From NCBI GenBank assembly GCA_014706295.1, contig JACSVZ010000038.1, forward strand, positions 1,116,001-1,180,000: DNA of 64,000 nt, read 5' to 3'. Made by a program: the position numbers and the translations under genes. Of this stretch, positions 32,728-44,200 are shown one piece after another. The DNA is from Lycocorax pyrrhopterus obiensis. Taxonomy: Eukaryota > Chordata > Aves > Passeriformes > Paradisaeidae. Below the pieces are notes generated by a model, which saw nothing but the letters and a program-made list of their open reading frames with translations, had not been told where the DNA came from and searched no databases. Positions within the stretch are counted from its first letter, which is position 1, and each line of letters starts with the position of its first letter.

Positions 32728-35700
32728 GCCTCCAGCCCGGCTCGGTGCCCCCAGGGCACTCGTAACACACAGTGGGGATAAGATGAAGGCGAGACTGGAA
32801 TTCCACAAGTTTCACCCAGAGCAGCATTTCCCAGGAGCCAAGTGCTTTTCCCTGTCTGCACAGATAAGGCTGAATAAACCCGAGCTGTGGGATTCTTTGC
32901 CCAGACAAGATGCTGAGAGCTGGACACATCCATCCTTTACTGGGACACTGCCTGCAGCTTCTCAGCTGGCCACACACCACCAGGGATGTTCCTACCCATA
33001 CATCTGGGTCTGGTGTTCCTAATCTGACTGCTCTCCGCCTGCTAGTCCTGCTCCCGACTTGCTCACTGTCCTTAAATGCATATTCCCTTCCCCTGAAACT
33101 GAAAAAGAATAGGCATTGAAACCCCAAATCTCTAAATGTTTCCCAAGACACTCTCCTGAACTAAACCAGTCTGTCAAGAGAGTGCAGAGCACTGGCTTGT
33201 GTAGCAAAAACATTCTTGGCTTGATTTGTAAGCAACCCCACAGTAATGTCAGCCCACTGTTGGTAAAAGGTGTAAAAACCCTGTTCACTCATCCCTGCAT
33301 TTGCAAATCACCCTTGGCATCCGTCATTTCTTTGAGGCAAAGGTTGTATTAATGGATTTTGTAAAAAAATGATGTCTCATGAAGGAAAATAGTAAAGTAG
33401 GAACGGAGCAAACCCTCTGGTACTCCACATTTTCTTCGTGTGATGTCACCCACAGCCAAAAGCTGTCTCCGATCGAAGAGGTGCTCAGGTTTGCTGCAAA
33501 TCTGACAAAATGCAGTCAGCTCCTCTCAGACACAACTGGGGCACAGCTCTGTGAGCAGCCAGGCAGAAAATGAGCAATGAACCTCTTTAGAGCTCCTTAA
33601 TTCTTTCGTTTTCCCAGCACGGGCTTGACAGCCGAAAGCGTGAATAAGAGGCAGAGAGGATTGTCTTAAAATCAGTTTTTAATAAAATATTTATCAGAAT
33701 CTAAAACAAACACTTTTCTGGACTCAGACTTGCTAAGATGTGTGTGAACAAACCAACAGCTGGTCAGAGAGCTGTTTGTGTGTACCTGGGTGTGCGAGGG
33801 CAAAAGGCAGGCGAAACACAAAGCCGGGCTCTGGGCACTCAGTCAGAAACAGCAGGGACTAAAAAACCCCAAACCCTGGCTGGTAGAGGTTTTCTAAATA
33901 GTTGTTGTATTCACAATAATGAAAACCAGGTTATTGTGCATTAAATGTCAACAGTCAGTGTGAGCAAAGCAAGTGCTGGTGTGTTGGGGATGTTCTTCAA
34001 GCAAGCTGAACATTCTTCTGGTATTTGCTTTCTACTGAGGCTGATTAAGGAGGGGAAGAGGCAAGACCAAAACACAGGACAAGAGAGAACAAGGGGAGCT
34101 ATTGCTTTAAAATAAATACCATGGTAATGATTACTCTGCATAATGTACACTTACAAATATAAAAATATTAATTTCCTTGAAAGGATTGCAAGCATCGATC
34201 ACTGATAACTAGCACTGCTGCAGCTATTCAGTCACACAACTCGATGGAAGAAGCAGTTTCTGTGTCTTACAAACCCACTGGCACTTTTCTCCTTTTGCAA
34301 TGAGGGACCACCAGGAAAAGGAAAGGAGAAGCATCTCTCTGACAGAGGGAGGCAAATGTCTCTAAGCCAGAAACAACCCAAAGCAGCAGCAGCTGCTGCT
34401 GGCCTTGCTGGCTTTGGCTTTCCAGCACCCAGCTGGTTTTTTCCTTGGTGGAAAAAAAGAAATAAAATCAATCCTTCTCTCTAAACTGACTGGCTGAGGA
34501 GCACAAAGTGGGAGCCTGAGATGTCCTTGTGCTCCCAGGGACAGCAAGGAGACTGATCAGCTTCAGAGCCAGAACTGGGCCAAAGCCTGTGAATGGTTTT
34601 GAGTCTGTACAGCTGTGCTGTGTCCAGTGGTGCTCAGGGATCCAGTCCTAAAGTCTCTGTATTCCAAGCAGGATGTTGAAGAGTGGAGGAAAAATAATCT
34701 ATGATTATTTTTTTTTTTACCTGGGTAAGAATTAATGATGGTTACAAGAAACATGAACAGCAAATGCAGGACAGGGGAAAGCTCTGGACCCTCAGCTGGG
34801 GTGGAGAAGAGAGCAGAGTCCTGCTCCTTTATCCCTGTGATAGGGGGGGAAAAGGCAACCACAGTGGTGTAACTGCAGGTTCCTTGATTCAGTGCCTTAA
34901 ATAAAATTACCTTTTTTCTCTTTAGCTGCAAAGAGGAGCTGGTTTGGTGTAGCAAGAGTGGGGGAAGGCAGAGACTGCCAAGAGCAGATGGACTGGAAGT
35001 GCCAAGGCTGGGAAGAAGCACTGGAGGTGAAGTCAGGATCCAGAAATCCTGTCACATCACCTCCCACACACTGCCCTGCTCTGTCTGGCTCTGAGGACAC
35101 TGAGGCTGCTCTGCCTTTGCCTTCTGAAGGTCCAGGGCTCTCTGCCTTTGCTTTGAATTGTGAAACAGGAGCCAGACTCCTCTGCCTCAAGCACTGGCAC
35201 AGAGATCCCTCAGACAAGGCCCTGATTGATGGGCTGGCACCACCAGCAGGAATTATTTACCTGGCAGCAATAGGGGGATGTCTGCATCTGGAATTAGGAC
35301 ATTACATGTCCCAGAGCCTGAGGAAAGTGAAGAAAGACAGGTTTAATTCTTGGCTGGAACTCCCCACCTTCACCTCCTCATCCCCAAGGGGAGGTCTGAG
35401 TGCCCAAGGATCTGTGAGAGGACCAAGCAATACAAAATGACTTTAAATACCTCTCCAGAAGCATTCAATTGGTACACAACGGGTGAGAGAGAGCAGGAAA
35501 GCAAAGCCAGAAAGGGACTGAGGACAGGAGACTGAGGAGTCCAGAACACAGGTCCCAGCTCCTGGGTGAAGCCAGTCACGCAGACATTATCAGGGTGACC
35601 AAATGCCTCATTCTCCCAGCTCACAGCACTAAACATCTGCAGCCTGAACCAGCCAACAGCAGGGTTTGTATTGTGCAGTTTTGAGTTTTAGAAAAGCAAA

Positions 35701-37457
35701 AAAAAAAAAAAAAAGGAAATTTTGTTGCAGCTCACACTAGGCCTGTTATTTACCCAGGGATAAATATTGACTCAGTCCTGTGTGTGTACACAATAGCCAG
35801 TGCCTGCCAGGACAGTTGCTTACAGGAGGTGGAATTTAGTTTAAAGGCATTTATTTACCTGCCAGGCAGGAATGCAGCTGCCAGGGTGAGGACAGGATCT
35901 GCCTCTGCACACCCCAGACACGGGGCAGAACCCTCAGCCCACGGCAGGATCCTGGGAGCAGAGCTGGGAGCAGAGCTGGGAGCAGCCACGAGGGAAGGCT
36001 GGCAAAGCTGCCAACGAGGCAGCTCTGAAATTTCTGGGAACTTCAAGACCCAGACCTTCATCATGTCAGCTACATTCTGCAAATGTCTGGCCCCAGACAA
36101 AAAGGACTGGAAACTACACATGCCCAACCTCTGGGGTACCTCCTGGTTTGTCCCCATGTGGATATTTTTCTGGAATAAACTTGCCTTTATTCTGGAATGG
36201 AATGTCTATACTGGGATATATTCTTGTCATGGTTCCTGTGTAAACAAGCCTTAAAAATGAATGGAGCTGGGCTTTTTTTTTCTGTTTCCATTCACCAATA
36301 AACACCCTCAAAAGGAGTTTCCACCCTGCTCTGGGTCCTGGTAACAATAGAAGTGGGAAGATAAAATATTAACACTATTTTGCAAGAGGCAATTGCATGT
36401 AACTCCTCCAAAGAGAACAATGCTGCTCCAGGCAGGAAGGGAAGCTCAAAAATCTTGGCTCCTGCACTTTTGGAAACACAAAGCTTTTCTTTTTAGTTTT
36501 GCCACGTTGCTTGGGGCAGGTCAGACCAAGGGAGCCCAGCCTGTGACACCAGGGATTGGTACTGGCCAGCAGAGCCAGGGCCTGGGCAGGGAGTACCAGG
36601 ACCAGGACACACTGTACTGGGTCCCAGTGGGAGCAGAATAAAAGGGATTGGTGAACTCAGACAAACATTTCAAAGGGCTGTGCCTTGGCCAGGTTCATTT
36701 TCAGGCCAGGGTTTGAGGAGGAAAGGGGCTAAGAAGGCTGCAAGCAGCTCCTGCCAGCACATAGTGCAACACAAAGAGGGCTCCCCCACCTCATCCTTGC
36801 CACTGCTGGGGCTGCAAACGCCCACCTGAGGCCTGCAGACAGCAGCAGACACGAAGCCTTTCAGCCCCGGCAGTAGATTTCAGTTTTCTCATGTAAAATG
36901 CACCTCCCAACAGCTTCCCTGAACGTGGAGCCACAGGGAAGTGTTTCTCTCGTGGGTGCAGCAGACTGATGGGCTGGGGAAGATGAGTAGCCTCTTGCTA
37001 TGTCATAATTGGCAAAACACACTGACTTTTATTATTATCATTTGAGCAAAAAACTTCTCAGCCATCTTTCCTCAAACAGCAGTTCAGCTAAGCACAAGGC
37101 CTGGACTTAGCTTCTAAGTGTAGCTAGGAAATGGCATTTGCAGAATATCCTGATAGCAGAGAAAACACTTGGAAATGCTCTATAGGTTTGAATCCCAGCC
37201 CCTATGTTTCTCACCTAGAGGGCACAGCATATTGGTCTCCCATCGCTGGAAGGGCTCCAAAGAGGATGCACAGAAGGCAGGAAAACGGACAGAAAAATAA
37301 CGCTGAGTGTCCCCCTTAGAGCTCCAGATCTGCCCCGTGGGGCAGCAAAGCCTACAGTTCTGAGGGCATCAGGAAGTAGTCATCATTCGGGTTCTGTTCT
37401 GCAGCAGGTCGTCTGGAGGAACAAACTCATACAGGAGTTGATTCTGAGCCTCTTCTC
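32728..37457. other. region between convergent F2RL3 and CPAMD8
   Basis: It holds the 3' ends of two convergent genes. Candidate F2RL3 poly(A) signals are AATAAA at 32873-32878 and 33681-33686. Candidate CPAMD8 signals (TTTATT on +) are at 37028-37033 and 37458-37463. A back-to-back pair, AATAAA 36174 and TTTATT 36186, lies near the middle. An A-run sits at 35698-35714 and a short triplication of GGGAGCAGAGCT near 35953. No coding region was recognised. Confidence 0.5.
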
Positions 37458-38117
37458 TTTATTTAAATTATGTATTTCTGTTGGGAACAGAACACAGGGA
37501 AGAAAAGTCACCTTGCTGTGATGTACCTTCGTGAGTTTCCTGGGCAGGGAAAAGCTGAAAAGGTCACAGAGTTGGAAGGGACCCTCAGGGATCATTGATC
37601 CAGCCCCTGGCCCTGCACAGACACCCCAACAATCCCACCCTGGGCATCCCTGAGAGCGCTGTCCAAACGCTCCTGGAGCTCTGGCAGCCTTGGGGCCGGG
37701 ACCATTCCCTGGGGAGCCTGGGCAGTGCCCCAGCACCCTCGGGGGGAAGAACCTTTCCCTGAGATCCATCCCAAGCCCTGACACAGCTCCAGCCGTTCCC
37801 TGGGCTCCTGTCCCTGGCCCAGAGCAGAGCTCAGCCCCTGCCCCTCCGCCTCCCCTCGGGAGGAGCTGCAGCCCCCAAGGAGCCTCCCCTCAGCCTCCTC
37901 TGCTCCAGCTGAACGAGCCAAGTGAAAGGGTCACTTGCTCCACTGGGGATGAAGCCACTGAGGTCACAAAGCCTTTTACAGCTGCCCCAGCAAGATCCCA
38001 TTCCCGGTGATCGCAAACAGTTGTAAAAACACCCCTTTTTGGGGAACCAAACACCCTTGACCCAGCACGAGGACGCCACAGGCTGGCTCCAAGCAGATCC
38101 CCGACCCCACTGTGGGC
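37458..38117 (-). other. CPAMD8: CPAMD8 3' UTR (putative)
   Basis: From the stop codon (38118-38120) to the first AATAAA on the - strand (37458-37463) is about 655 nt. Most of the UTR would be a CR1 copy (37562-37925). The end point is a prediction. Confidence 0.45.
37562..37925 (-). mobile_element. CR1 LINE fragment in the CPAMD8 3' region
   Basis: Reversed CR1 beginning GGTCACAGAGTTGGAAGGGACC. It is nearly identical to the copy at 13.1 kb over 196 nt (37606-37801), then continues with CCTGTCCCTGGCCCAGAGCAGAGC. It lies on the same strand as CPAMD8, so it may be transcribed in the UTR. Confidence 0.9.
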
Positions 38118-38290
38118 TCACCATTCCACCGTGGTGGCCGCTCCCTGGCTCCTGGCCCCTTCCCGGAAGGTGCTGGCCGTGGTCAGCTCTGCCACCACCT
38201 CGAACACGTCGGCCTCCGCGGCGAAGGCATCGGGGTCGTACTCGTAGGAGTAGTAGGACAGGTCTGTGTGCAGGGGGGGCCCCTCCTCGG
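38118..38290 (-). CDS. CPAMD8: CPAMD8 last coding exon, acidic Tyr-rich tail
   Basis: After CCCCCCGCAG the frame reads [20 protein letters not shown] then [20 protein letters not shown], ending ATTVEW and TGA. Four Tyr in acidic surroundings are candidate sulfation sites in a secreted protein. The exon is 5.5 kb from the Kazal exon, and phase agreement (1 + 2 bases) supports the link. Confidence 0.88.
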
Positions 38291-41200
38291 CTGCGGGGGG
38301 AACCAGAGCTGCAGGAGCTGCGTTCCAGCACGGCCACAGAGCAGGGCAAGGGCAGGAGAAGGAAGGGATTTTAGTCAGGGAGGCCGGACACGAGGGAAGG
38401 AGGCTGCAAGCGGCATCAGACCTGCACAGGTTTGCTTGGATTCACAGGGGAGGGGAGAAGCTGCTGCAAAAGCAGAGTTTTCAGTTCCCTAGTCTGACAT
38501 CTGGGCACTGGAGTAAAAGGAAAGAGGGGGAACAAAAAGAGGGGTAAAAGGGAAATGAGGAGGAAAAGGGGAAACAAGGAGAAAAAGGAGAAACAAGGGG
38601 GGAAGCAAAAAGGGGTGGGAAAAGGAGGAGATGGGGGAAAGAGAAGGAAACAAGGGGGAAAAAGGAGAAAACAAGGAGGGGAAGAGGAGGAAACAAGGGG
38701 GGGGGGAGGGAAATAAACAGAGGGAAAGGGCCATGTCGTTTGAAAAAAATCTCAAAAGTGTCCCTTTCCAGCATGGAATTAACTGAGGTGCTGAAGTTCA
38801 GACCCACCACCCTGAGGGCTGCACAGAGTGAGGTAAAAGTGTCATGCAGAGGGCAGATGGCACAGGGGAGTCACTCTGCACCCTGAAAATCTCTCCTCTG
38901 ACCGGGTTCGAGCTGGGCACCTCAGGGAAGGAGAGCCCCATCCATATGGGGATGTTCTGTGTGCTGTCAGCTGAGCATCACTTCGTAAAACAAGTGACAA
39001 AGCTGCAGGGAGACCCTGAGGGAACAGCTCACTGGGTGACTGATCAGTGGAGGCAGCCAAATTTCTTTTCAGCCCAACAAGGGTGAAGATTTCAAGGCTG
39101 GGAGCCCACAGCAGAGCCATTCACTGCAGCCTGAAGGAGGAGCTGAGGTGCATCTGCCCCAGCACAGTCACACAGCACTGAAACTTCCACCCCTTTGTGT
39201 AGAGACAGAGCCAGCACAGGCAGGAGCATGAATTTCTCCTGTTCCCACTCACTCCAGGCTGTGCTGACACCGGCAGGTCCCTCTCACAGCACACACCCCA
39301 CTCACACCAGGCTGTGCCTCTGTGCTGGGTAGCTGCTCCCTGTCCAGAGGGTGAAACTGCGAGACAAAACTTCGAGGAATAGCAGGAGATCCGTGTTTCC
39401 TAAACTGCTCCTCGAGCCAGCTCAGCTGTCCATCCTTCCTGTTTGCTCTCTGTGTAGGCTGCTCTAATCCAAACCAAAGCAAGCACTGAGGCAGAATTAT
39501 TGCAGGGAGGAAAAGGCCCCCGCCCGCCCAAAGCTGGCTTTATTTAAGGAGAACACTCATCAAGGCCTTTGAAAATGTTTGTTCTCTAGAAATAAAATAT
39601 CTGAAGGATCTTCCCTGTTGCCTCCCACATCCTCCCAGCAATGGGCAGGGGAGGCAGGCTCTGCTCACTCCTTCTTGGCCTCCTCCCTGTCAGAACCTGC
39701 CAGATCATGAGCTCCTTCTATGAATGGGTGATTGCTGTCCACCGGGGATGGAATGAACATCACAGGCCTGACTCTTCCCAGGAATTCAGCACTGGAGTTG
39801 CAGCAAAGAGCACAGGCCGACGTTTCCTGCTGCACACAAACCACTCCCCCTAGCCCCAAATGTTTGTGCCGAGGCCAATGTTTGCTGAGCAGCGATGGGG
39901 GGAGAGGAAAAATGGCCCTGTGCCAGTTCAATCAATCCTGAAAGAGCAGCGGGCCTGTGGGGAACATGCCAGCCAGGGAATTTTGGGGATGACTGCACCT
40001 GGAAGCAGAGCTCAGGCTGATGTTCCTGGTAGGAGCTGGTGTGGGTGATGGTGTTTAATTTAAAAAACAAAACAAAACACCACCACCACCAGTCTCATAA
40101 TCCCACCTAGAATTTTCTTCCAGTTCCAGCCATTGGCCCTTCTGATTGCTGGAGCAAAACTGTGCAAAGGACACAGCTCTGGGGAGAAGGCTGGGGGCCA
40201 GAGAGCTGAGCCTGGGGGGGCTTCCTGCTCACAGCAGCCCTGATACCCCCAGTACTGCTGCCCCACACACTTGGACATTGTTTTCTACCAAATCCATGCA
40301 GAATCACATCCCTGTGATGTCAACAATACTGTCCTCCAACATCAGTGGCTGTGCCTTGAGTGCCTTTGGCAGAGGAGATTGAGGCAGTTTCAGAAGGGTT
40401 AATGACCTGTGGAAGCGATCAAGGCACCACTTCACCAGAGAGCTGCTATCAGAGCTACTGGGGATCCCACAGGCTCTGAAATCCACCCAGATCTTTGTGG
40501 CCAGGAGTGACAATGAAAGCCACAGTCAGAAATTCAGTGAGATTTTGATACTCAAGATAATAGCTCAGCTCCTGCTCCAGGGTTTTCAATCCAAACAAAG
40601 ACTGCAGCAGGCTGTGAAGGCACAGGAGCACAGCTTCAATGCTGAGCCAGAGCTGGGTCCATGCCACTCATCAAAATCCTGGTCCACCCTTTTGAAACTC
40701 AGTAATTCACCTGTGAGAAGGAACAGCTGAGGAAGGGGATTCACACAGGAGTTATTTCAGCTGAGTCCTGTCACCCTGCAAGCTTCCCTCTCAACCAGGA
40801 GGATCTACAGATGCAAAGAGGACCCCACCCATCTGTACAAAAAAAGGCTGCAGTTTTAAGGTCAAACCTCAGCCACTCTGCTTCCCTGCAGGCTTTGGGA
40901 AGGCATCTTAAAATGTTCTGACAAGAGCAACAACACTGCATCCTGATCTTCCAGAGTTCTTTTCATGTTCAATTGCTCACCTTGAACAGCTGGAGTTTAT
41001 TCCAGCAAACCCACTGGCGTGTGTGGAGCTTCACTGTGAGTCTGTGTGTGCCAGAGGGAGCCCCAACACATCCTGAAATTCCTACTGATTGCTGCTTGTT
41101 CCCACTGCTGGGTAACATGAACAAGACCTCAATTAAAGCATCCATCAGCCCAAGCTGAGCTGCACAAGTCTCATGGCAAACACAGGAGGCTTCCAGACAA

Positions 41201-44200
41201 CACAAACACCACGCGCTTCTCCGAGAACGAGGCGTTTCCTGCAGCTTAACACACCCAGGCGGTTTCACACCAGCCCGCCCTAAGCTTGATTCGGCTCCTG
41301 GAGTTTTGCATCCTTTTAGGAAATCACAGATTTAGGCACGGCTCAGCAGAGCCCTCGCTGGAGCGCCTGAGCCGACTTAACCCGATCACATGCTCCAGCA
41401 GCAGCGAGCCCAGGAGAGCGCGTGTGAGGAGGGGCTCATTCATCTGCTGCACTTTGATTCATGTCCCGTGTGCTTGACCTGAGAGGAGCCCGGAGGATTA
41501 ACGAAAATCACATGCTGGGCCCTTTTCCTGGTGCAGGAATTAGTCAGTTTTATTCCTGAATGCTCACTCTGCCATGGCTGCTCCCAGCTCGGCATCTTCC
41601 TGCCAGGAAATTTGGGCACTGCCGGATCCCAGGACAAAGCCAGCTCTAAGTGCTCGTGCTTTGACAAACACCCTTATGGCACTTGGGGGGTTTGTCCATC
41701 TAAAATCTGCATAACAATGCCACACAAAATAATCAGGTTTTCCCCTTCTGCTCCTTCAGAGCCAGCACTTTTTCTGTCCATTCAGAACAGAAACCACAGG
41801 GGGATTTTCCTTTGATTTTAACGCAGATAATTTCACACACTGTGTTCTGAACATTTTTTGGATCGTGGGTTACCATCAAATTCCATAGTTTTTTCCCCCA
41901 GGTAATCATTTTCATGATCGAATTTTTATTTGAAAATAATGTGATGGCAGCCTCATTTTGTAGACCTGGGTACGGCCTCGCATTCCAGTGGTGCCCAAAT
42001 GGAACAGGTTGGGAATGCTGCTTGAAAGGGTTCAGATTGCAGAGTTTCCATGCTGAGCACCTGGCATGTGCGTGGAATAAAAGGCAGCAAGATATAGATA
42101 CAGATATATTCACAATAAGTCCCGAAAAAAAAAAAAAGGGGTGGAAAATAGTAGAGATGTTAAACTAAGACTGAATGACCTATAGAAACTGTCATAAAGG
42201 AATATTCACCTATAGAAACTGTCACAATGGAATATTCACCGTGTTTTTACACCTTGATAAGAAAACTGTCCCTCAGCTGCTGTCCAGAAGGGAAAGAACA
42301 GGTTGATGTCTCATGCTGGACATGTGTTAGTCTGATTCTGGTGCACAAGGAGGACGTGAGGAGGCACAGAGGCTTCTCCTGAAGAATTAAACTGGTTTTA
42401 CCGATTTGTTGGGAGAGTTGGAGGCCGAGGGAAAATTAATGAGCGGAAAGCAGCCAGGAAAAATCTAGTCCAGTTTATTTACTAGAGACAGCATGAAACA
42501 AGCTATTCTATTGACCCTCCACTGCTTCTTGGTGAGATTTATTGTGAGCCATGAGCGAGTTCGACGTGAGTCTTGGAAAAAAGTGCTTGAACATAAGCAC
42601 CAAATAAAATGAGCAGCCAAATTCCTGGCTACTCCATCTACTGACCTTAACATTTTTGTTCAACTAAGGCCCTTTATTCCAAACAGCAGCTCTGAGAGAA
42701 CCAAGACTGCCAGCTCCATTTTTGCACAGAACTGCAGGGACAAAGTTAATCCACCTGGATTGGAGTCCTTGCAGTGGCTTGGGCTGCTGTCACGTCCTGC
42801 TCAGTTGTTTGTGGGAACACATTACATCAGCCTGGTTTGAAATGGCATCTTCCCAGCTTAATAGTGGAAGAAAAGATCACACAGAGTGTGTTGTTCAAAC
42901 ACAGCAAGGCTGAGAAAATAGGAGGGTTTGTTACCCACTCCCACAAATGATTATCTAAATCCTGCAGGTGCTGAACTGAGAAGGATTCCTGCAAGATTTC
43001 CTAAAAGGAAAAGGGCCAGGAGAGCTATCTGCTACTGAATAGTTCTCATCCTCAGTATCCTTGACTTCTTCATTTTTTTTTTCTGATTTCTGAATATTCT
43101 GTCTTTTCTATCAGATGGAAATTTCAGCATCTTTGCTTAAAATGTGCTTGAGAGCCACCTGTACTTTTACAGGGGTAGGACAAGCTTTAACCTTGCTAAA
43201 GAAAAAGCCCTTGGAAAAATGCAGAAATATTGCATTACCTGCTGGAGTCTGGGGAACACTGGGCTGCTCAGCTGTGTGGGAGTGTGTGTCCCTTTCTTCT
43301 GGCAAGTTCTTGGCTGCAAATACAAAGAAAAATAAACTCATTGGTCACATAATTTGTAAATGCATCTCTAGAAAACATTTGCCTTTCCAGAGGTGGCATA
43401 CTCAGCTCCCTGAGCTATTACACTATACACCTTGAAAGCCCATGCAGGATCTCCAAAGAATGCTACATTTCATGGATTTAATTTTGATCCAGGAGTATTC
43501 ACTTCAGATCAAACAGTATCACTAATTTTCTCTTCAATTCATTCTGATTGGTAAAACTTGTATTCACGAGAACAGAAAGCCAGTTATTTCAAGCTGAAAA
43601 GCAGCTGCTCTTGCCACTTAATCTCCTGTAGTATGAACAGCAAAATAACACAGAGGAAGTTTGGAATTCTCCTCCTTTCCCTACAACAGACACGGAATAT
43701 TAACTTGCCCGGATGAGGATTTGTAACCTTCTGCAACTGGACCACGACAGAAAAGGGAAGTGAATGAAACCTACAGGCAGAACACTGAGACATGGGCATC
43801 TGCTCTATCCTGGTGTTGTTCCTGCACGATGCCACCTCCATCTGGCAGTGGTTGGGGTAGATGTGCCCGTCCGAGCCGCACACGGGCTCCCCGTCGTAGC
43901 CGCAGTCCCGCGAGCACAGGCACTGCTCGAAGTACTCGTCCTCCAGGCAGCCAAAGATGTTGTTGCAAGGGCCAGAGTGCACAAAGCCTGGGAATTCAAC
44001 AAAACCAGTCAGTTTTGCACAGCAAGGCGAAGGTGGAATGGAAATATTTCACTGATGTCAGTTTTTGTGTTGAATTCCCTGAGATTTCTGTTATGAATTC
44101 ACAAACTCGATAGAATTACAAGCTCTGGGAACAGAGTTGCCTTTCTGAAAGAACCATGGTGCAACAGCTCCCAGACTTGGGATAAAGCACCTATTTTTAG

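Noticed and set aside
31710..32765. 351-codon open frame on the + strand
   Set aside because: Out-of-frame shadow of F2RL3; the translation is Arg/Pro/Ala-rich, while the true frame gives a complete GPCR.
38481..38810. Pro/Phe/Ser-rich - strand frame
   Set aside because: Translation of the polypyrimidine strand of the purine tract; low complexity only.
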